Assembly (NCBI GenBank): GCA_041484195.1
Contig: JBGPHC010000046.1
Coordinates: 1 to 23,991, forward strand
Length of the DNA: 23,991 bases
Direction: 5' to 3'
Source of the DNA: PSRI01 sp041484195
GTDB taxonomy: Bacteria; Bacteroidota; Bacteroidia; Chitinophagales; Chitinophagaceae
The position numbers and the translations under genes were made by a program. The notes beneath the pieces were generated by a model. That model saw nothing but the letters and a program-made list of their open reading frames with translations. It made no database searches and had not been told where the DNA came from. How positions within the stretch are numbered: position 1 is the first letter of the stretch; each line of letters begins with the position of its first letter. Below, piece by piece: positions 1 through 8,179 of this stretch.

Positions 1-100
1 CCCGTAACGAAAGACCATTTTCAATATGCTCTTTACAAATCTGATGTTTAAGTTCAAGGCTGTAAAAAGTCCGTCTTACAAACTCATTCGAATTATACAT
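1..100 (-). CDS. IS3-type transposase OrfA-like protein, N-terminal part only
   Basis: A reading frame starts at the ATG whose first base is 100 and runs leftwards off the window without a stop (33 codons). It begins MYNSNEFVRRTFYSLELKHQ and continues into ICKEHIENGLSLR. A short basic lead followed by a Y-S-L-E-L-K helix and an E-x-G-L-S-x-R turn resembles the first helices of the helix-turn-helix in OrfA of IS3-family elements, which binds the ends of the insertion sequence. The gene starts about 40 bases inside what looks like the end of the element (111-140), the normal arrangement for this family. Only 33 residues are visible, so the family call is an inference from pattern. It could also be another small HTH protein. 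Confidence 0.5.
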   Translation of the reverse strand, partial: MYNSNEFVRRTFYSLELKHQICKEHIENGLSLR

Positions 101-107
101 TTTTACA

Positions 108-140
108 CTCAATTTGTGTAAACCTATTTTAGGACAAGAC
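108..140. mobile_element. Putative terminal sequence of an insertion sequence
   Basis: Read on the minus strand the stretch starts TGTCTTGTCCTAAAATAGG and continues TTTACACAAATTGAGTG, just ahead of the OrfA-like start. TGTCCTAAAATAGGTTNACAC-like ends are, as I recall, common for IS3-type elements in Bacteroidota. The likely outer boundary is at 139-140, because the bases beyond it (140-152) look like one more unit of the degenerate repeat in the flanking DNA. The opposite end and any target-site duplication lie outside the window. Confidence 0.4.
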
Positions 141-427
141 ATTTTCTCCGCCGTGGTCGGTGTCTCCACCGGCCACCTATTTCTCCCTGTGGCAGAAATT
201 CTCACTCACCACCATTTTGAACACCCTCTTTTCTTAACCATCCAGTGCCGATGAATCCACTGTAACCGATGGTGCGGGGCTCATCTGGGTAACCAGCATA
301 TTCTCTGCCGATGTCGTTGTCCTCACTGACCACCATATTGCCGCCCTGATCAATATCTTCACTGAACACCATCTCCACCCCAGCCCTGGTCTTCCCCGAT
401 CATTCTCCTGGGAGCCTGTCTATAAGC
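141..427. repeat. Decayed repeat tract downstream of the phospholipase gene
   Basis: There is no convincing intact gene here. On the minus strand three imperfect copies of an approximately 25-bp unit (GGNGGNNNNATGGTGGTCAGTGAGGA) lie at about 357-380, 321-345 and 200-222, and a fourth is broken at 140-152 by the insertion-sequence end. The first two are 36 bp apart and in the same frame; translated they give MVFSEDIDQGGN and MVVSEDNDIG. The third is one base out of that frame. A 58-codon minus-strand frame (ATG at 372, TGA near 199) covers two units, is Gly/Asp/Glu rich and has no recognisable domain. The tract is probably a remnant of a repeat-containing small protein or duplicated gene tail. 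Confidence 0.35.
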
Positions 428-2977
428 TCATTTTCCCATAGCCGGATCGGTGTAACCCGCCTTGCCTGTCTCCACCCTGCCCGCATATCTTTTGAAAAAA
501 ATGTCGCTGCCCTTCAGCTTTACAGAGAAATCGTACCAGCCAAAACTTTTTGACAGATCCATCAATAGGGAACTTGAAGATTGTTTGGAACCGGCAGGAT
601 TCAACATTAGAGCACGCTTCCCTGTTCCATAAGAATTATCAATGATTTCAATTTCCTGCTTACCCTTACTTCCTGTGTTTTTCAGATTGATAAGCAAATT
701 TCCCGTAAGCTTTTTTCCGGTTATGGCATCCCGTTGGTATGAGCAGGAGATATCCAGTTCAGGATCATTCCCATTGCCAGAGAATTCGCGGAAAAAACCG
801 TTAGGCCCATATACCTGCAAATGGTAATGATCGTTTTCGAATGCGGCAATAGGCCAACTGTCTTTGAGGCTGTCCCGGGATGTGAGGGCATAGGACCAGA
901 CGCGGACTGCTTCTCCTTCATATTTTCCGGGAGCATATACGCTGAATGGGGAACCAGCTGTTTTTTCTCCAAATATTTCATTGCGCGACTCAAAATTGAT
1001 TTCAAAATGAATCCTGTCAGCGCTGATCTTTCCTTCAACATCTAACTGGTATGGCAAGGCGCAGGAGGATCGGATTCCTTTTTCCTGTCTCGGCATGGAT
1101 GGGTGAGCATGGGAATCCTGGTTGATCAGTGCTATCTCCTCCTTCGTAAGATTCCTGTAAGCGGTAGGCAGTCCCTTAAATTTCGCTTTATGAACGCTTA
1201 CTATGAATTCATCTTTTTTAACAAATTTCGGAGTTGATATTTTCTCGCCGTTATAGGGTCTGAAATTGGAGCTCAGGTCGCCACATGTCGCGCGTCGCCA
1301 ATCCGATATATTGGGTTCGCGCACAGGCTTACCCATTTTGTGAGAGAGGAATTTTTCCAGGAATTGCAGGCTCGAACTATGATCGAAAACCTGGGAATTC
1401 ACCCATCCGCCACGGCTCCAGGGTGATGCAATCACTAGTGGAACTCGGTAGCCCAGGCCGATAGAACTTTCCCGCAAATACTCTTGCGGCACTCCCACTT
1501 TTTTCTTTTCCTGCTCCATACTCACATATTCTACCCTGGCATCAATCTTATTGGAAACCCTGCCTGTTTTTGGATCGCGTGGATTGGGGGCGACAAATGG
1601 CGCCACATGATCAAAATATCCATCGTTCTCATCATAGGTTAAAATGAAAATAGTCTTCTTCCAGACCTCCGGATTTTGAGTGAGAATATCCAGCACTTCA
1701 GATACATACCAGGCGCCATACCAGGCCGAGCTGGGATGATCAGAAAATGTTTCCGGAGCCACCAGCCAGGATACCGTGGGAAGAGAACCCGATTTTACAT
1801 CTTGCCTGAATTGATGAAATACATCTCCTTTTGGAATGTTCACTTCGCGATCTATATCTCCATCCTTGTATTTTAGTGTAGTCAATTCATGGTAGAAAGG
1901 ATCGTTCTTATTGGTGCAGAAGGCTTTCTCGTGGAGTTTTTTTTCAGCTTCTGACATCTGTTCATATTTTTCCCGGGTATATTCCTTTTTCTCCTCGGTT
2001 AGTTTTGTGAGTCTCGATTTTTTCTGGTCCAATTCCTTTTTCAATTTTTCGAAATCCTTGTCGATGGGAGCCAGGGATTGCATCTTCTTTTTCAGTGCTT
2101 CTATTTCAGTCGGAAGCCGGCTTTGCATTTTTTCCAGGAAATCAATATATCGCTGAGAGAGCTTTACATGGTATTGTGTAAAATATTCCAATGGATTGTC
2201 ACCAAAATTGGCCAGCCAGGCGTCCTCTTCTTCGGTAAATCCACCTTCCACACTTAAATCATTCTGATAAATCTTCCATGAAATACCGGCCTGTTCCAAT
2301 CTTTCAGGGAACCCGGCCCAGCTTGCCACGGAATCATAATCCACTTCTTCATTCCAGAGATTCGCTTTTGAGTTTTCATGTTGTTCTGCTCTGATGGTAC
2401 CCGTCCAGAAATACAATCTGTTAGGCGTAGTTCCGGTCAGGGAGGAGCAGAAATGCTGATCGCAAACCGTAAACGCATCGGCGAGAGCGTAATAGAAGGG
2501 AATGTCTTCACGGGTATAATATCCCATGGTCAGGGGAATTTTTTCATAGTCCTTATTACCCGAGTGTTTCACGTCGAGCCATTTATCATATTTCCCATTA
2601 TTCCTGGCATCCACCTGGTTGGTCCATGAATGGGGAAGGGAACTCATCCAGGTGGCCTTGGTATCTTTTAAATTCAACCTGAAAGGAGCATAAGTCTCTC
2701 CCTCGGCATTGGATTGCAACCATACCAGGTTCTTGTTGGGTAAGCGGATTGCCCTGGGGTCATTGAAGCCACGCACTCCCTGCAGGCTGCCGAAGCAGTG
2801 GTCGAAGGAGCGGTTCTCCTGCATCAGCAGAACAATATGTTCGGCATCTAGATAGCTGCTTCCCGGCGCAGGATCAATTGCCAGGGCTCTCTGAATGGAT
2901 TCGGGTAACATACCCATCAGGCCAACGCCTCCTGAAAGCATTGCAGATTTTCTTAGGAATTCTCTTCTGGTATCCAT
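428..2977 (-). CDS. Phospholipase C, phosphocholine-specific type, Tat-exported
   Basis: Predicted to hydrolyse phosphatidylcholine or related phospholipids to diacylglycerol and phosphocholine outside the cytoplasm. The 849-residue product starts with a twin-arginine signal (RREFLRK at 4-10, then a hydrophobic stretch to about 33). The alkaline-phosphatase-like phosphoesterase domain spans about 44-580: ENRSFDH at 54-60, TGTTPNR at 181-187 carrying the presumed Thr nucleophile, and YDENDGYFDHV at 448-458 with metal-binding acids. The C-terminal 230 residues fit the two beta-sandwich repeats (DUF756) usual in this family. A charged Lys/Glu-rich helix at about 275-352 splits the catalytic domain and is predicted to be a coiled coil; I do not expect it in the Pseudomonas enzymes. 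The gene stands alone, transcribed leftwards and divergent from the Mo hydroxylase operon. Possible roles are phosphate scavenging or lipid turnover. Confidence 0.9.
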   Translation of the reverse strand: MDTRREFLRKSAMLSGGVGLMGMLPESIQRALAIDPAPGSSYLDAEHIVLLMQENRSFDHCFGSLQGVRGFNDPRAIRLPNKNLVWLQSNAEGETYAPFRLNLKDTKATWMSSLPHSWTNQVDARNNGKYDKWLDVKHSGNKDYEKIPLTMGYYTREDIPFYYALADAFTVCDQHFCSSLTGTTPNRLYFWTGTIRAEQHENSKANLWNEEVDYDSVASWAGFPERLEQAGISWKIYQNDLSVEGGFTEEEDAWLANFGDNPLEYFTQYHVKLSQRYIDFLEKMQSRLPTEIEALKKKMQSLAPIDKDFEKLKKELDQKKSRLTKLTEEKKEYTREKYEQMSEAEKKLHEKAFCTNKNDPFYHELTTLKYKDGDIDREVNIPKGDVFHQFRQDVKSGSLPTVSWLVAPETFSDHPSSAWYGAWYVSEVLDILTQNPEVWKKTIFILTYDENDGYFDHVAPFVAPNPRDPKTGRVSNKIDARVEYVSMEQEKKKVGVPQEYLRESSIGLGYRVPLVIASPWSRGGWVNSQVFDHSSSLQFLEKFLSHKMGKPVREPNISDWRRATCGDLSSNFRPYNGEKISTPKFVKKDEFIVSVHKAKFKGLPTAYRNLTKEEIALINQDSHAHPSMPRQEKGIRSSCALPYQLDVEGKISADRIHFEINFESRNEIFGEKTAGSPFSVYAPGKYEGEAVRVWSYALTSRDSLKDSWPIAAFENDHYHLQVYGPNGFFREFSGNGNDPELDISCSYQRDAITGKKLTGNLLINLKNTGSKGKQEIEIIDNSYGTGKRALMLNPAGSKQSSSSLLMDLSKSFGWYDFSVKLKGSDIFFKRYAGRVETGKAGYTDPAMGK

Positions 2978-2999
2978 GGGAGATAAAATATTGTTTCGA

Positions 3000-3007
3000 T
3001 AAATGTA
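3000..3007 (-). promoter_or_regulatory. Possible -7 element for the phospholipase gene
   Basis: On the minus strand this reads TACATTTA, five of six fixed positions of the Bacteroidota -7 consensus TAnnTTTG, and it lies 23 bases before the start codon. No clear TTTG element sits at the expected upstream distance, so the call is weak. Confidence 0.25.
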
Positions 3008-3220
3008 TTAATAATAACAGGGACCCGGCTTGAATGAAAAAAATTAATTGGAATTTAATGTGAAACAGAGAAGGCGACAGTGTTTTTTTCAGGAGATAGT
3101 AAATTATAGAAAAATGGTCCGTCTTTTTTAATGAAATAGTTACTAACCGGTGCTGTAAAATCTTTTATTTGCAATTCAGATTTCCGTATCTTAATACTCT
3201 CTATCAAAACTCATTATTTT

Positions 3221-3703
3221 ATGGCCACTCATTCCTTGCAAATAAATGGAAAAACTTATACGGTCGAAGCAGATCCAAAGATGCCTTTGCTCTGGGCCAT
3301 CCGTGACCTGGTGGGGCTCACCGGCACAAAATATGGTTGCGGTATAGCTCAATGCGGTGCCTGTACCGTGCATCTGAATGGAAACCCCGTGAGGTCCTGT
3401 TCCCTGCCCATATCGGCAGCCGCGAAACAAAAGATCACCACCATCGAAGGCCTGTCAACCGATAATTCTCATCCTGTACAACAGGCCTGGATCGCGGAGC
3501 AGGTACCCCAGTGCGGTTATTGCCAAAGTGGGCAGATCATGGCTGCCGCGGCTTTGTTGCAAAGGAATCCTCATCCGGCCGACAAGGATATTGATATGGC
3601 CATGTCTGGACATATCTGCCGCTGCGGCACTTATCCAAGAATACGTAAGGCCATAAAAACGGCTTCGGAAATAATGTCTAAATCTTCCGTCAAAATAAAT
3701 TAA
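3221..3703 (+). CDS. Molybdenum hydroxylase small subunit, two [2Fe-2S] clusters (IorA type)
   Basis: Electron-transfer subunit of a xanthine-dehydrogenase-family enzyme, carrying electrons from the Mo centre in the next gene product to an acceptor. The 160 residues match the family length. The N-terminal plant-ferredoxin-like domain has C40, C45, C48 and C60 (YGCGIAQCGACTVHLNG), and the C-terminal helical domain has C98, C101, C133 and C135 (QCGYCQSGQIM and GHICRCGTY), so both clusters look complete. It has no signal peptide of its own and would be carried across the membrane with its Tat-exported partner. The large subunit starts five bases after its stop, so the two are co-transcribed. The start at 3221 follows an A/T-rich leader without a Shine-Dalgarno sequence, normal for this phylum. 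The substrate cannot be read from the sequence; aldehydes or N-heteroaromatics are typical. Confidence 0.93.
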   Translation: MATHSLQINGKTYTVEADPKMPLLWAIRDLVGLTGTKYGCGIAQCGACTVHLNGNPVRSCSLPISAAAKQKITTIEGLSTDNSHPVQQAWIAEQVPQCGYCQSGQIMAAAALLQRNPHPADKDIDMAMSGHICRCGTYPRIRKAIKTASEIMSKSSVKIN

Positions 3704-3708
3704 CCGAC

Positions 3709-5877
3709 ATGCCAGCCACAAAAAAAAATGTATCCCGCAGAAATTTCTTACGGTATTCCGGTATGTCTGGCATAGCCCTTACCATCGGATACTATCTTCC
3801 CGCATTGGGAAAAGGGAACGCCGAATTTTTAACAGCACAGTCTGCCGACAACCTCGGTATCGAATTGACGGCATGGGTATCTATTGATAAAACCGGCACA
3901 GTCACCATCCTCAATCACCGTTCTGAAATGGGCCAGGGCTCTTACCAGGTGGTTCCTCAAATGGTTGCCGAGGAATTGGAAGTTAACCTTGACCAGGTGA
4001 ATATATTGTTCGCACCCAGCGATCAGCAGAAATATGGAAGCCAGTTGACCGGTGGCAGTTCCACCGTGAGAGGCGCTTATAAAGATCTGCTTCGTACGGG
4101 AGCTACGGCCAGGGAAATGCTCATAGCAGCAGCCGCCAAAAGATGGGGCGTAGATAAAACTGAATGTTATGCCGAGAATGGCCAGATCATTCACAGACCC
4201 TCAGGAAAAAAATTGGGTTATGGCGACCTGGTGGAAGATGCGTCTAAATTGACTCCTCCCAAAAATGTGATATTAAAAGAGAGAAAAGATTATAAGATTG
4301 TTGGCAAGCCGATGCCAAGGCAGGACACGCCACTCAAGACCAATGGCAAGGCGGAATTTGGAATGGACAAGAAATTGAAGGGCATGCTCTATGCAGTAGT
4401 GGAGCGTAGCCCCCGCTTCATAGGTAAAGTGAAAAGCTTTGACGACAGCGCCGCGAAAGCCGTTCCCGGAGTAAAGCAGGTGATCAAAGTGCAGAGAGCC
4501 GTTTTTGCCACTAGTGCTGAAGGTGTGGCCGTTGTGGCCGATAGTCTCTGGGCAGCCATGCAAGGCAGAAAAGCGCTGAAAGTAGATTGGGATGATTCGG
4601 GATTCGAACATTATAGTACCGATCAGCTATATGCGAAAATGAGGGAGGACTTGAAAGGTAAGCCTCTTAATTTCAAGTCAAAGGGTGATTTTGAAAGAGA
4701 ATTTGCAGCCAGTTCAAAGAAACTGGAAGCAGTATATGAAACACCTTATGAATCGCATAGTTGCATGGAACCACTTAATTGCACGGCACATTTCCATGAC
4801 AATAAGTGTGAAATATGGGGTCCCATCCAGGCTCCCGACTGGGTGCAGCGGGAAATAGCTACCATGATGGGACTGAAGATAGAAGACGTAACAGTGAACA
4901 TGACCTTTCTCGGTGGGGGATTTGGGCGGAAAGCTTTCCTGGACTATCCTCATGAAGCGGCGGTAATTTCAAAAGCCATTGGAGCGCCGGTGCAGGTGGT
5001 TTGGACCAGAGAAGATGATATGACACAGGGTCCTTTCAGGCCGGGTATGGTGTATCAATGTCGCGCAGCATTGGCACAGGGAGGCAATATCGCAGCATTC
5101 GAAACCAAGATGGCGGGGCAGGATATGGATCATCAATGGCCAGGTGCCAGCAAATTATCTTATAACGGCAGCGTGTCGGAAGGCTTTCTCGAAACCTATT
5201 TCGAATCCTTCCCCCATTACAGTTTTGGCGATATTCCCCTTGACAGCCCGGTACCGGTGATGTGGTGGCGATCAGTATATGCTTCCACCAATGCATTCGC
5301 CTACGAGAGCTTCATGGATGAACTGGCGCTACAGGCCGGTAAAGACCCGTTTGAATTCCGCAGGATGCATTTTGCGGATGAGCGTTACCGTGAGCTCATT
5401 GACCAGCTGGCTGAAAAGTCGGGCTGGCATTCGAGGGGCAAGAATGAAGGATGGGGCATGGCCATAACCGAATGTTTCAAGAGCATTGTGGGTGAAGTGG
5501 TAAAAGTATCTCGCAAAGCCGACGGGAAAATAAAGATTGACAAAGTAATTGCGGTGATGGATTGCGGATGGTACGTGAATCCAGATATCATACGCGCCCA
5601 GGTGGAAGGCAGCATCGTAATGGCATTGGGCGCTGCCCTCAAGCATGAAACTCATTTCCAGGATGGGAAGGCTGTGGAGAAAAATTTCGATGCGTATAAA
5701 ATGCCACGCATATCCGATATTCCCGAAATAGAAGTGCATATAGTTGACAACGATGAAAAGCCCGGCGGCGTTGGTGAGCCAGGCCTGCCACCATTTTCAC
5801 CGGCATTGTGCAACGCCATCTTCGACCTTTCGGGTAAGCGTATCAGGAAACTTCCCTTTAACCTGGATGAAATTTAA
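3709..5877 (+). CDS. Molybdenum hydroxylase large subunit (IorB type), Tat-exported
   Basis: Catalytic subunit of a periplasmic molybdopterin hydroxylase, probably oxidising aldehydes or N-heteroaromatic rings with water as oxygen donor. The 722-residue protein begins with a twin-arginine signal (SRRNFLR at 9-15 plus a hydrophobic stretch), a hallmark of the IorB branch as opposed to cytoplasmic xanthine dehydrogenases. Family landmarks are a GGSSTVRG segment in the first part, LGGGFGRKAF around 402-411 in the cofactor-binding region, and GGVGEPGLPP near the C terminus with the catalytic base at Glu690. There is no FAD subunit, so electrons should pass through the 2Fe-2S partner upstream to the cytochrome c downstream. 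The cofactor is expected to be molybdopterin cytosine dinucleotide, consistent with the mocA-like gene at 6406-6993. Isoquinoline oxidoreductase is the named relative; the true substrate is unknown. Confidence 0.92.
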   Translation: MPATKKNVSRRNFLRYSGMSGIALTIGYYLPALGKGNAEFLTAQSADNLGIELTAWVSIDKTGTVTILNHRSEMGQGSYQVVPQMVAEELEVNLDQVNILFAPSDQQKYGSQLTGGSSTVRGAYKDLLRTGATAREMLIAAAAKRWGVDKTECYAENGQIIHRPSGKKLGYGDLVEDASKLTPPKNVILKERKDYKIVGKPMPRQDTPLKTNGKAEFGMDKKLKGMLYAVVERSPRFIGKVKSFDDSAAKAVPGVKQVIKVQRAVFATSAEGVAVVADSLWAAMQGRKALKVDWDDSGFEHYSTDQLYAKMREDLKGKPLNFKSKGDFEREFAASSKKLEAVYETPYESHSCMEPLNCTAHFHDNKCEIWGPIQAPDWVQREIATMMGLKIEDVTVNMTFLGGGFGRKAFLDYPHEAAVISKAIGAPVQVVWTREDDMTQGPFRPGMVYQCRAALAQGGNIAAFETKMAGQDMDHQWPGASKLSYNGSVSEGFLETYFESFPHYSFGDIPLDSPVPVMWWRSVYASTNAFAYESFMDELALQAGKDPFEFRRMHFADERYRELIDQLAEKSGWHSRGKNEGWGMAITECFKSIVGEVVKVSRKADGKIKIDKVIAVMDCGWYVNPDIIRAQVEGSIVMALGAALKHETHFQDGKAVEKNFDAYKMPRISDIPEIEVHIVDNDEKPGGVGEPGLPPFSPALCNAIFDLSGKRIRKLPFNLDEI

Positions 5878-5917
5878 TGACGTCAATTCTGTGTAACATT
5901 AGGCTTCGAAATCTAAA

Positions 5918-6358
5918 ATGATCCATCAACAATTATTGACCATGAAATCAGGAACAGGATATTTCTTTGTATCGGCCATGGCCTTACTCGTGTTTTCACA
6001 ATTTTCATTTCAGAAAAAAACGCCTTTCGATCTCAAGGCCAGCGTCGTGAGGGGAAAGGAAGTATATGTTGCCTATTGTCTCTCATGCCATATGGAAGCA
6101 GGTGAGGGAGTTGAAGGGGTCTATCCTCCTCTGGCCAAAGCCGATTACCTGATGGCTGACAAAAAGCGTTCTATTCAACAGGTTCTCTACGGCGCTACCG
6201 GCGAAATGAAAGTGAATGGCAAGATTTATAATACTGAAATGACCGGCTTCGATCTCACAGATGAGCAGGCCAGCGATGTGGTCAATTATATCAGAAATTC
6301 CTGGGGGAATAAAGGAACCGCCATAAGGCCGGAAGACATCAAAGCTGCCAGAAAATAA
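5918..6358 (+). CDS. Exported monohaem c-type cytochrome
   Basis: Likely electron acceptor of the Mo hydroxylase encoded just upstream (gap of 40 bases, same strand). The 146-residue product has an N-terminal signal peptide or anchor (hydrophobic from about residue 15 to 31), one haem c site C54-L-S-C57-H58, a conserved YPPLAKADYL stretch, and a probable axial Met in the segment YNTEMTGFDLTDEQ, followed by the C-terminal helix ending VVNYIRNSWG. This is the class I cytochrome c fold. A second ATG at 5942 (residue 9, MKSGTGYFFVSAM) would give a more usual signal peptide, so the true start may be there. It is convergent with the next gene; only 47 bases separate the stops and I see no clear terminator hairpin. 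Confidence 0.9.
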   Translation: MIHQQLLTMKSGTGYFFVSAMALLVFSQFSFQKKTPFDLKASVVRGKEVYVAYCLSCHMEAGEGVEGVYPPLAKADYLMADKKRSIQQVLYGATGEMKVNGKIYNTEMTGFDLTDEQASDVVNYIRNSWGNKGTAIRPEDIKAARK

Positions 6359-6405
6359 TTTTTCCGCGGGATTTGATCAAGGTTGCAGTCGGGCTTTTCG
6401 GCCAA

Positions 6406-6993
6406 CTAGCCATTCAAGGCTTCATAATCGGCTGGGTGATCTAAATCCAGCAAAACATGATTGGTAGGCATATCGATCCAGTGAATATGCTCCCGGTTAT
6501 CCTCCACAATTCCTTTGCATCCATCCATGTCCTCATGCCTCAGTATGTCTTCCCTGTAATAGGAGCTGAATATTACTGGATTTCCTTTCAGATCTTGATA
6601 ACGTGGCTGACAAATGCATTCCGAATCTAGCAGCCATTGCTTTTCGAATGCTATCCGGAGCAATTCGTATTCCGCCGGACTAATCGAAACCATATCAGCC
6701 AGGCATATCATGTATCCATTCCCGGTAGCCTGCCTGACTCCCTGCTGAATGGAACTGGTGATTCCGTTGGCATAGTCTGGATTGGATATGATTATCAGCG
6801 GAAGATCCTTCACCAGGCTTCTTATTTTCTCTTCCTCGTGGCCCAAAACCAGAATCAGTTCTTCAATTCCGGCTGACAAAATATTTTGTATGGTGGTTTC
6901 GAGAACGGTCTTGTTCCCCATGGGCAGGATCAGTTTATTTGGTCCGCCCATTCTGCTGGATAAACCTGCGGCGAGCATGATGGCTGTGATCAT
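6406..6993 (-). CDS. mocA: Molybdenum cofactor cytidylyltransferase (MocA-like nucleotidyltransferase)
   Basis: Predicted to transfer CMP from CTP to molybdopterin, giving the cytosine dinucleotide cofactor used by Mo hydroxylases of the IorAB and xanthine-dehydrogenase type. The 195 residues form one Rossmann-like nucleotidyltransferase domain. The signature loop is LAAGLSSRMGGPNK (7-20), an acidic metal site lies in ICLADMVSIS, and GNPVIFSSYY and the C-terminal D-x-D-H-P-A-D-Y (LDLDHPADYEAL) follow family pattern. The position next to the Mo hydroxylase operon supports MocA rather than MobA, and a separate MobA is encoded at 8691-9863. It is transcribed leftwards, convergent with the cytochrome gene and divergent from the TSUP transporter (159-base gap). 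Without biochemistry CTP versus GTP use is an inference. Confidence 0.8.
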   Translation of the reverse strand: MITAIMLAAGLSSRMGGPNKLILPMGNKTVLETTIQNILSAGIEELILVLGHEEEKIRSLVKDLPLIIISNPDYANGITSSIQQGVRQATGNGYMICLADMVSISPAEYELLRIAFEKQWLLDSECICQPRYQDLKGNPVIFSSYYREDILRHEDMDGCKGIVEDNREHIHWIDMPTNHVLLDLDHPADYEALNG

Positions 6994-7152
6994 AAATGCG
7001 ACAAGATCGGTATATTAGTGCTATACGGGATGATGAATGTAATACATATTTCTTTTTGATAAATCTTTCCACCTTATCTCTGCGATCGCTTTTGATGAGA
7101 TGGCTGTGCAAGTGATCCGATTGTTAGGATGATGGAAAATAAATGAATCGGC

Positions 7153-7908
7153 ATGTCACACTGGGAAATTCTTTTATTCTTTCTGATCATTGCATTTGTA
7201 TATTCTTCTGTAGGCTTTGGCGGGGGTTCCAGTTACCTGGCGGTATTGGCAATCTATGCGCTTCCCTTTCAGGAGATCAGACTGACCGCCCTGATTTGCA
7301 ATATCATTGTTGTCACGGGAGGGACCATCATTTTTATCAGAAATGGGCAGGTTGACTGGAAAAAAATCATTCCCGTCGTCGTTCTCAGTGTGCCGATGGC
7401 TTACCTGGGTGCGTCACTGAAAATAAGCCAGGATACATTTTTCATAATACTGGGATGCAGCCTGATTATTGCTGCTGTCTTGCTTTGGATAAAGACAAAA
7501 CGTGGTGATGCAGATGCTGATTATGGGAAAAATAAGGCTAATTATTTCAGGGATGGCTTTTTGGGGGGAGCCATTGGCTTTTTATCGGGTCTTGTGGGCA
7601 TCGGCGGAGGAATCTTTCTGTCGCCGATCCTCAACCTGATAAAATGGGACAGCCCCAGGAAGATTGCGGCTACTGCAAGTATATTCATTTTGGTGAATTC
7701 AGTGGCCGGTATTGCCGGGCAAATGCGAAATTTGCCGGAGGATATTAATTTTACCAGGGTGTTGCTCCTATGTGCGGCCGTCTTTATCGGAGGTCAGATC
7801 GGGTCGCGATTGGGGGCCTTGCGGTTCAATCAGCTTGTCATACGGCGCCTCACTGCCATCCTGGTATTCCTTGCGGGAGTGGAGGTTTTGATGAAGCATT
7901 TAAAATGA
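7153..7908 (+). CDS. TSUP-family membrane transporter (TauE/SafE, DUF81)
   Basis: Integral membrane protein of 251 residues with about eight hydrophobic segments arranged as two homologous halves. Each half carries the family Gly-rich motif: SVGFGGGSSY (19-28) in the first helix and SGLVGIGGGIFLSPIL at the start of the second half. Known TSUP members move sulfite, thiosulfate, sulfoacetate or other small anions. Here it is the first gene of a rightward set with moaD and moaE (16 bases to moaD), so a link to molybdopterin synthesis is likely, perhaps supply or export of a sulfur compound, or of an oxyanion such as molybdate. That is inference from position only. An overlapping ATG at 7143 opens an unrelated short frame; the start at 7153 is the one in frame with the membrane helices. 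Confidence 0.85.
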   Translation: MSHWEILLFFLIIAFVYSSVGFGGGSSYLAVLAIYALPFQEIRLTALICNIIVVTGGTIIFIRNGQVDWKKIIPVVVLSVPMAYLGASLKISQDTFFIILGCSLIIAAVLLWIKTKRGDADADYGKNKANYFRDGFLGGAIGFLSGLVGIGGGIFLSPILNLIKWDSPRKIAATASIFILVNSVAGIAGQMRNLPEDINFTRVLLLCAAVFIGGQIGSRLGALRFNQLVIRRLTAILVFLAGVEVLMKHLK

Positions 7909-7924
7909 TTCAAATCAATGTGAA

Positions 7925-8167
7925 ATGAAACTGAAGATATTGGGCTTTGGCATAGCAAAAGAAATATTTGGCGGGCCTTTTGTTGAATTGGAATTGGCGA
8001 AAAATTCAGACGTGGCTTCACTCAGGACCCGGTTGGAGGAGCGCTTTCCCAAATTGAAGGAGCTTTCATCTTACCTGATCGCCCTAAACAATGAATTTTC
8101 CCTGCCAGGGGATATCATAAACGCCCCTGACGAAATCGCCATCATTCCGCCCGTTAGCGGTGGTTGA
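7925..8167 (+). CDS. moaD: Molybdopterin synthase small subunit
   Basis: Ubiquitin-like sulfur carrier that donates the two dithiolene sulfurs to precursor Z within the MoaD-MoaE synthase. The 80 residues match the family size. The protein ends with the required Gly-Gly (PPVSGG), which is activated by adenylation and converted to a thiocarboxylate, and the middle has the beta-grasp pattern (YLIALNNEF, then DEIAIIPPVSGG). It lies 16 bases after the TSUP gene and 12 bases before the moaE ATG, so the three are almost certainly one transcript. The adenylating enzyme MoeB that would charge its C terminus is not in this window. Confidence 0.92.
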   Translation: MKLKILGFGIAKEIFGGPFVELELAKNSDVASLRTRLEERFPKLKELSSYLIALNNEFSLPGDIINAPDEIAIIPPVSGG

Positions 8168-8179
8168 AATGAATTGTAT

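Noticed and set aside
721..1045. Opposite-strand and shifted frames within the phospholipase gene
   Set aside because: Shadows of a well-supported 849-codon gene.
3161..3194. TTTG (3168) with TATCTTAA (3187) as a promoter for the Mo hydroxylase operon
   Set aside because: Spacing of 15 bases is too short and the -7 match is only four of six.
6994..7152. Molybdenum-cofactor riboswitch in the mocA/TSUP intergenic region or upstream of moaA
   Set aside because: I could not see the long conserved stem arrangement of that RNA in either place.
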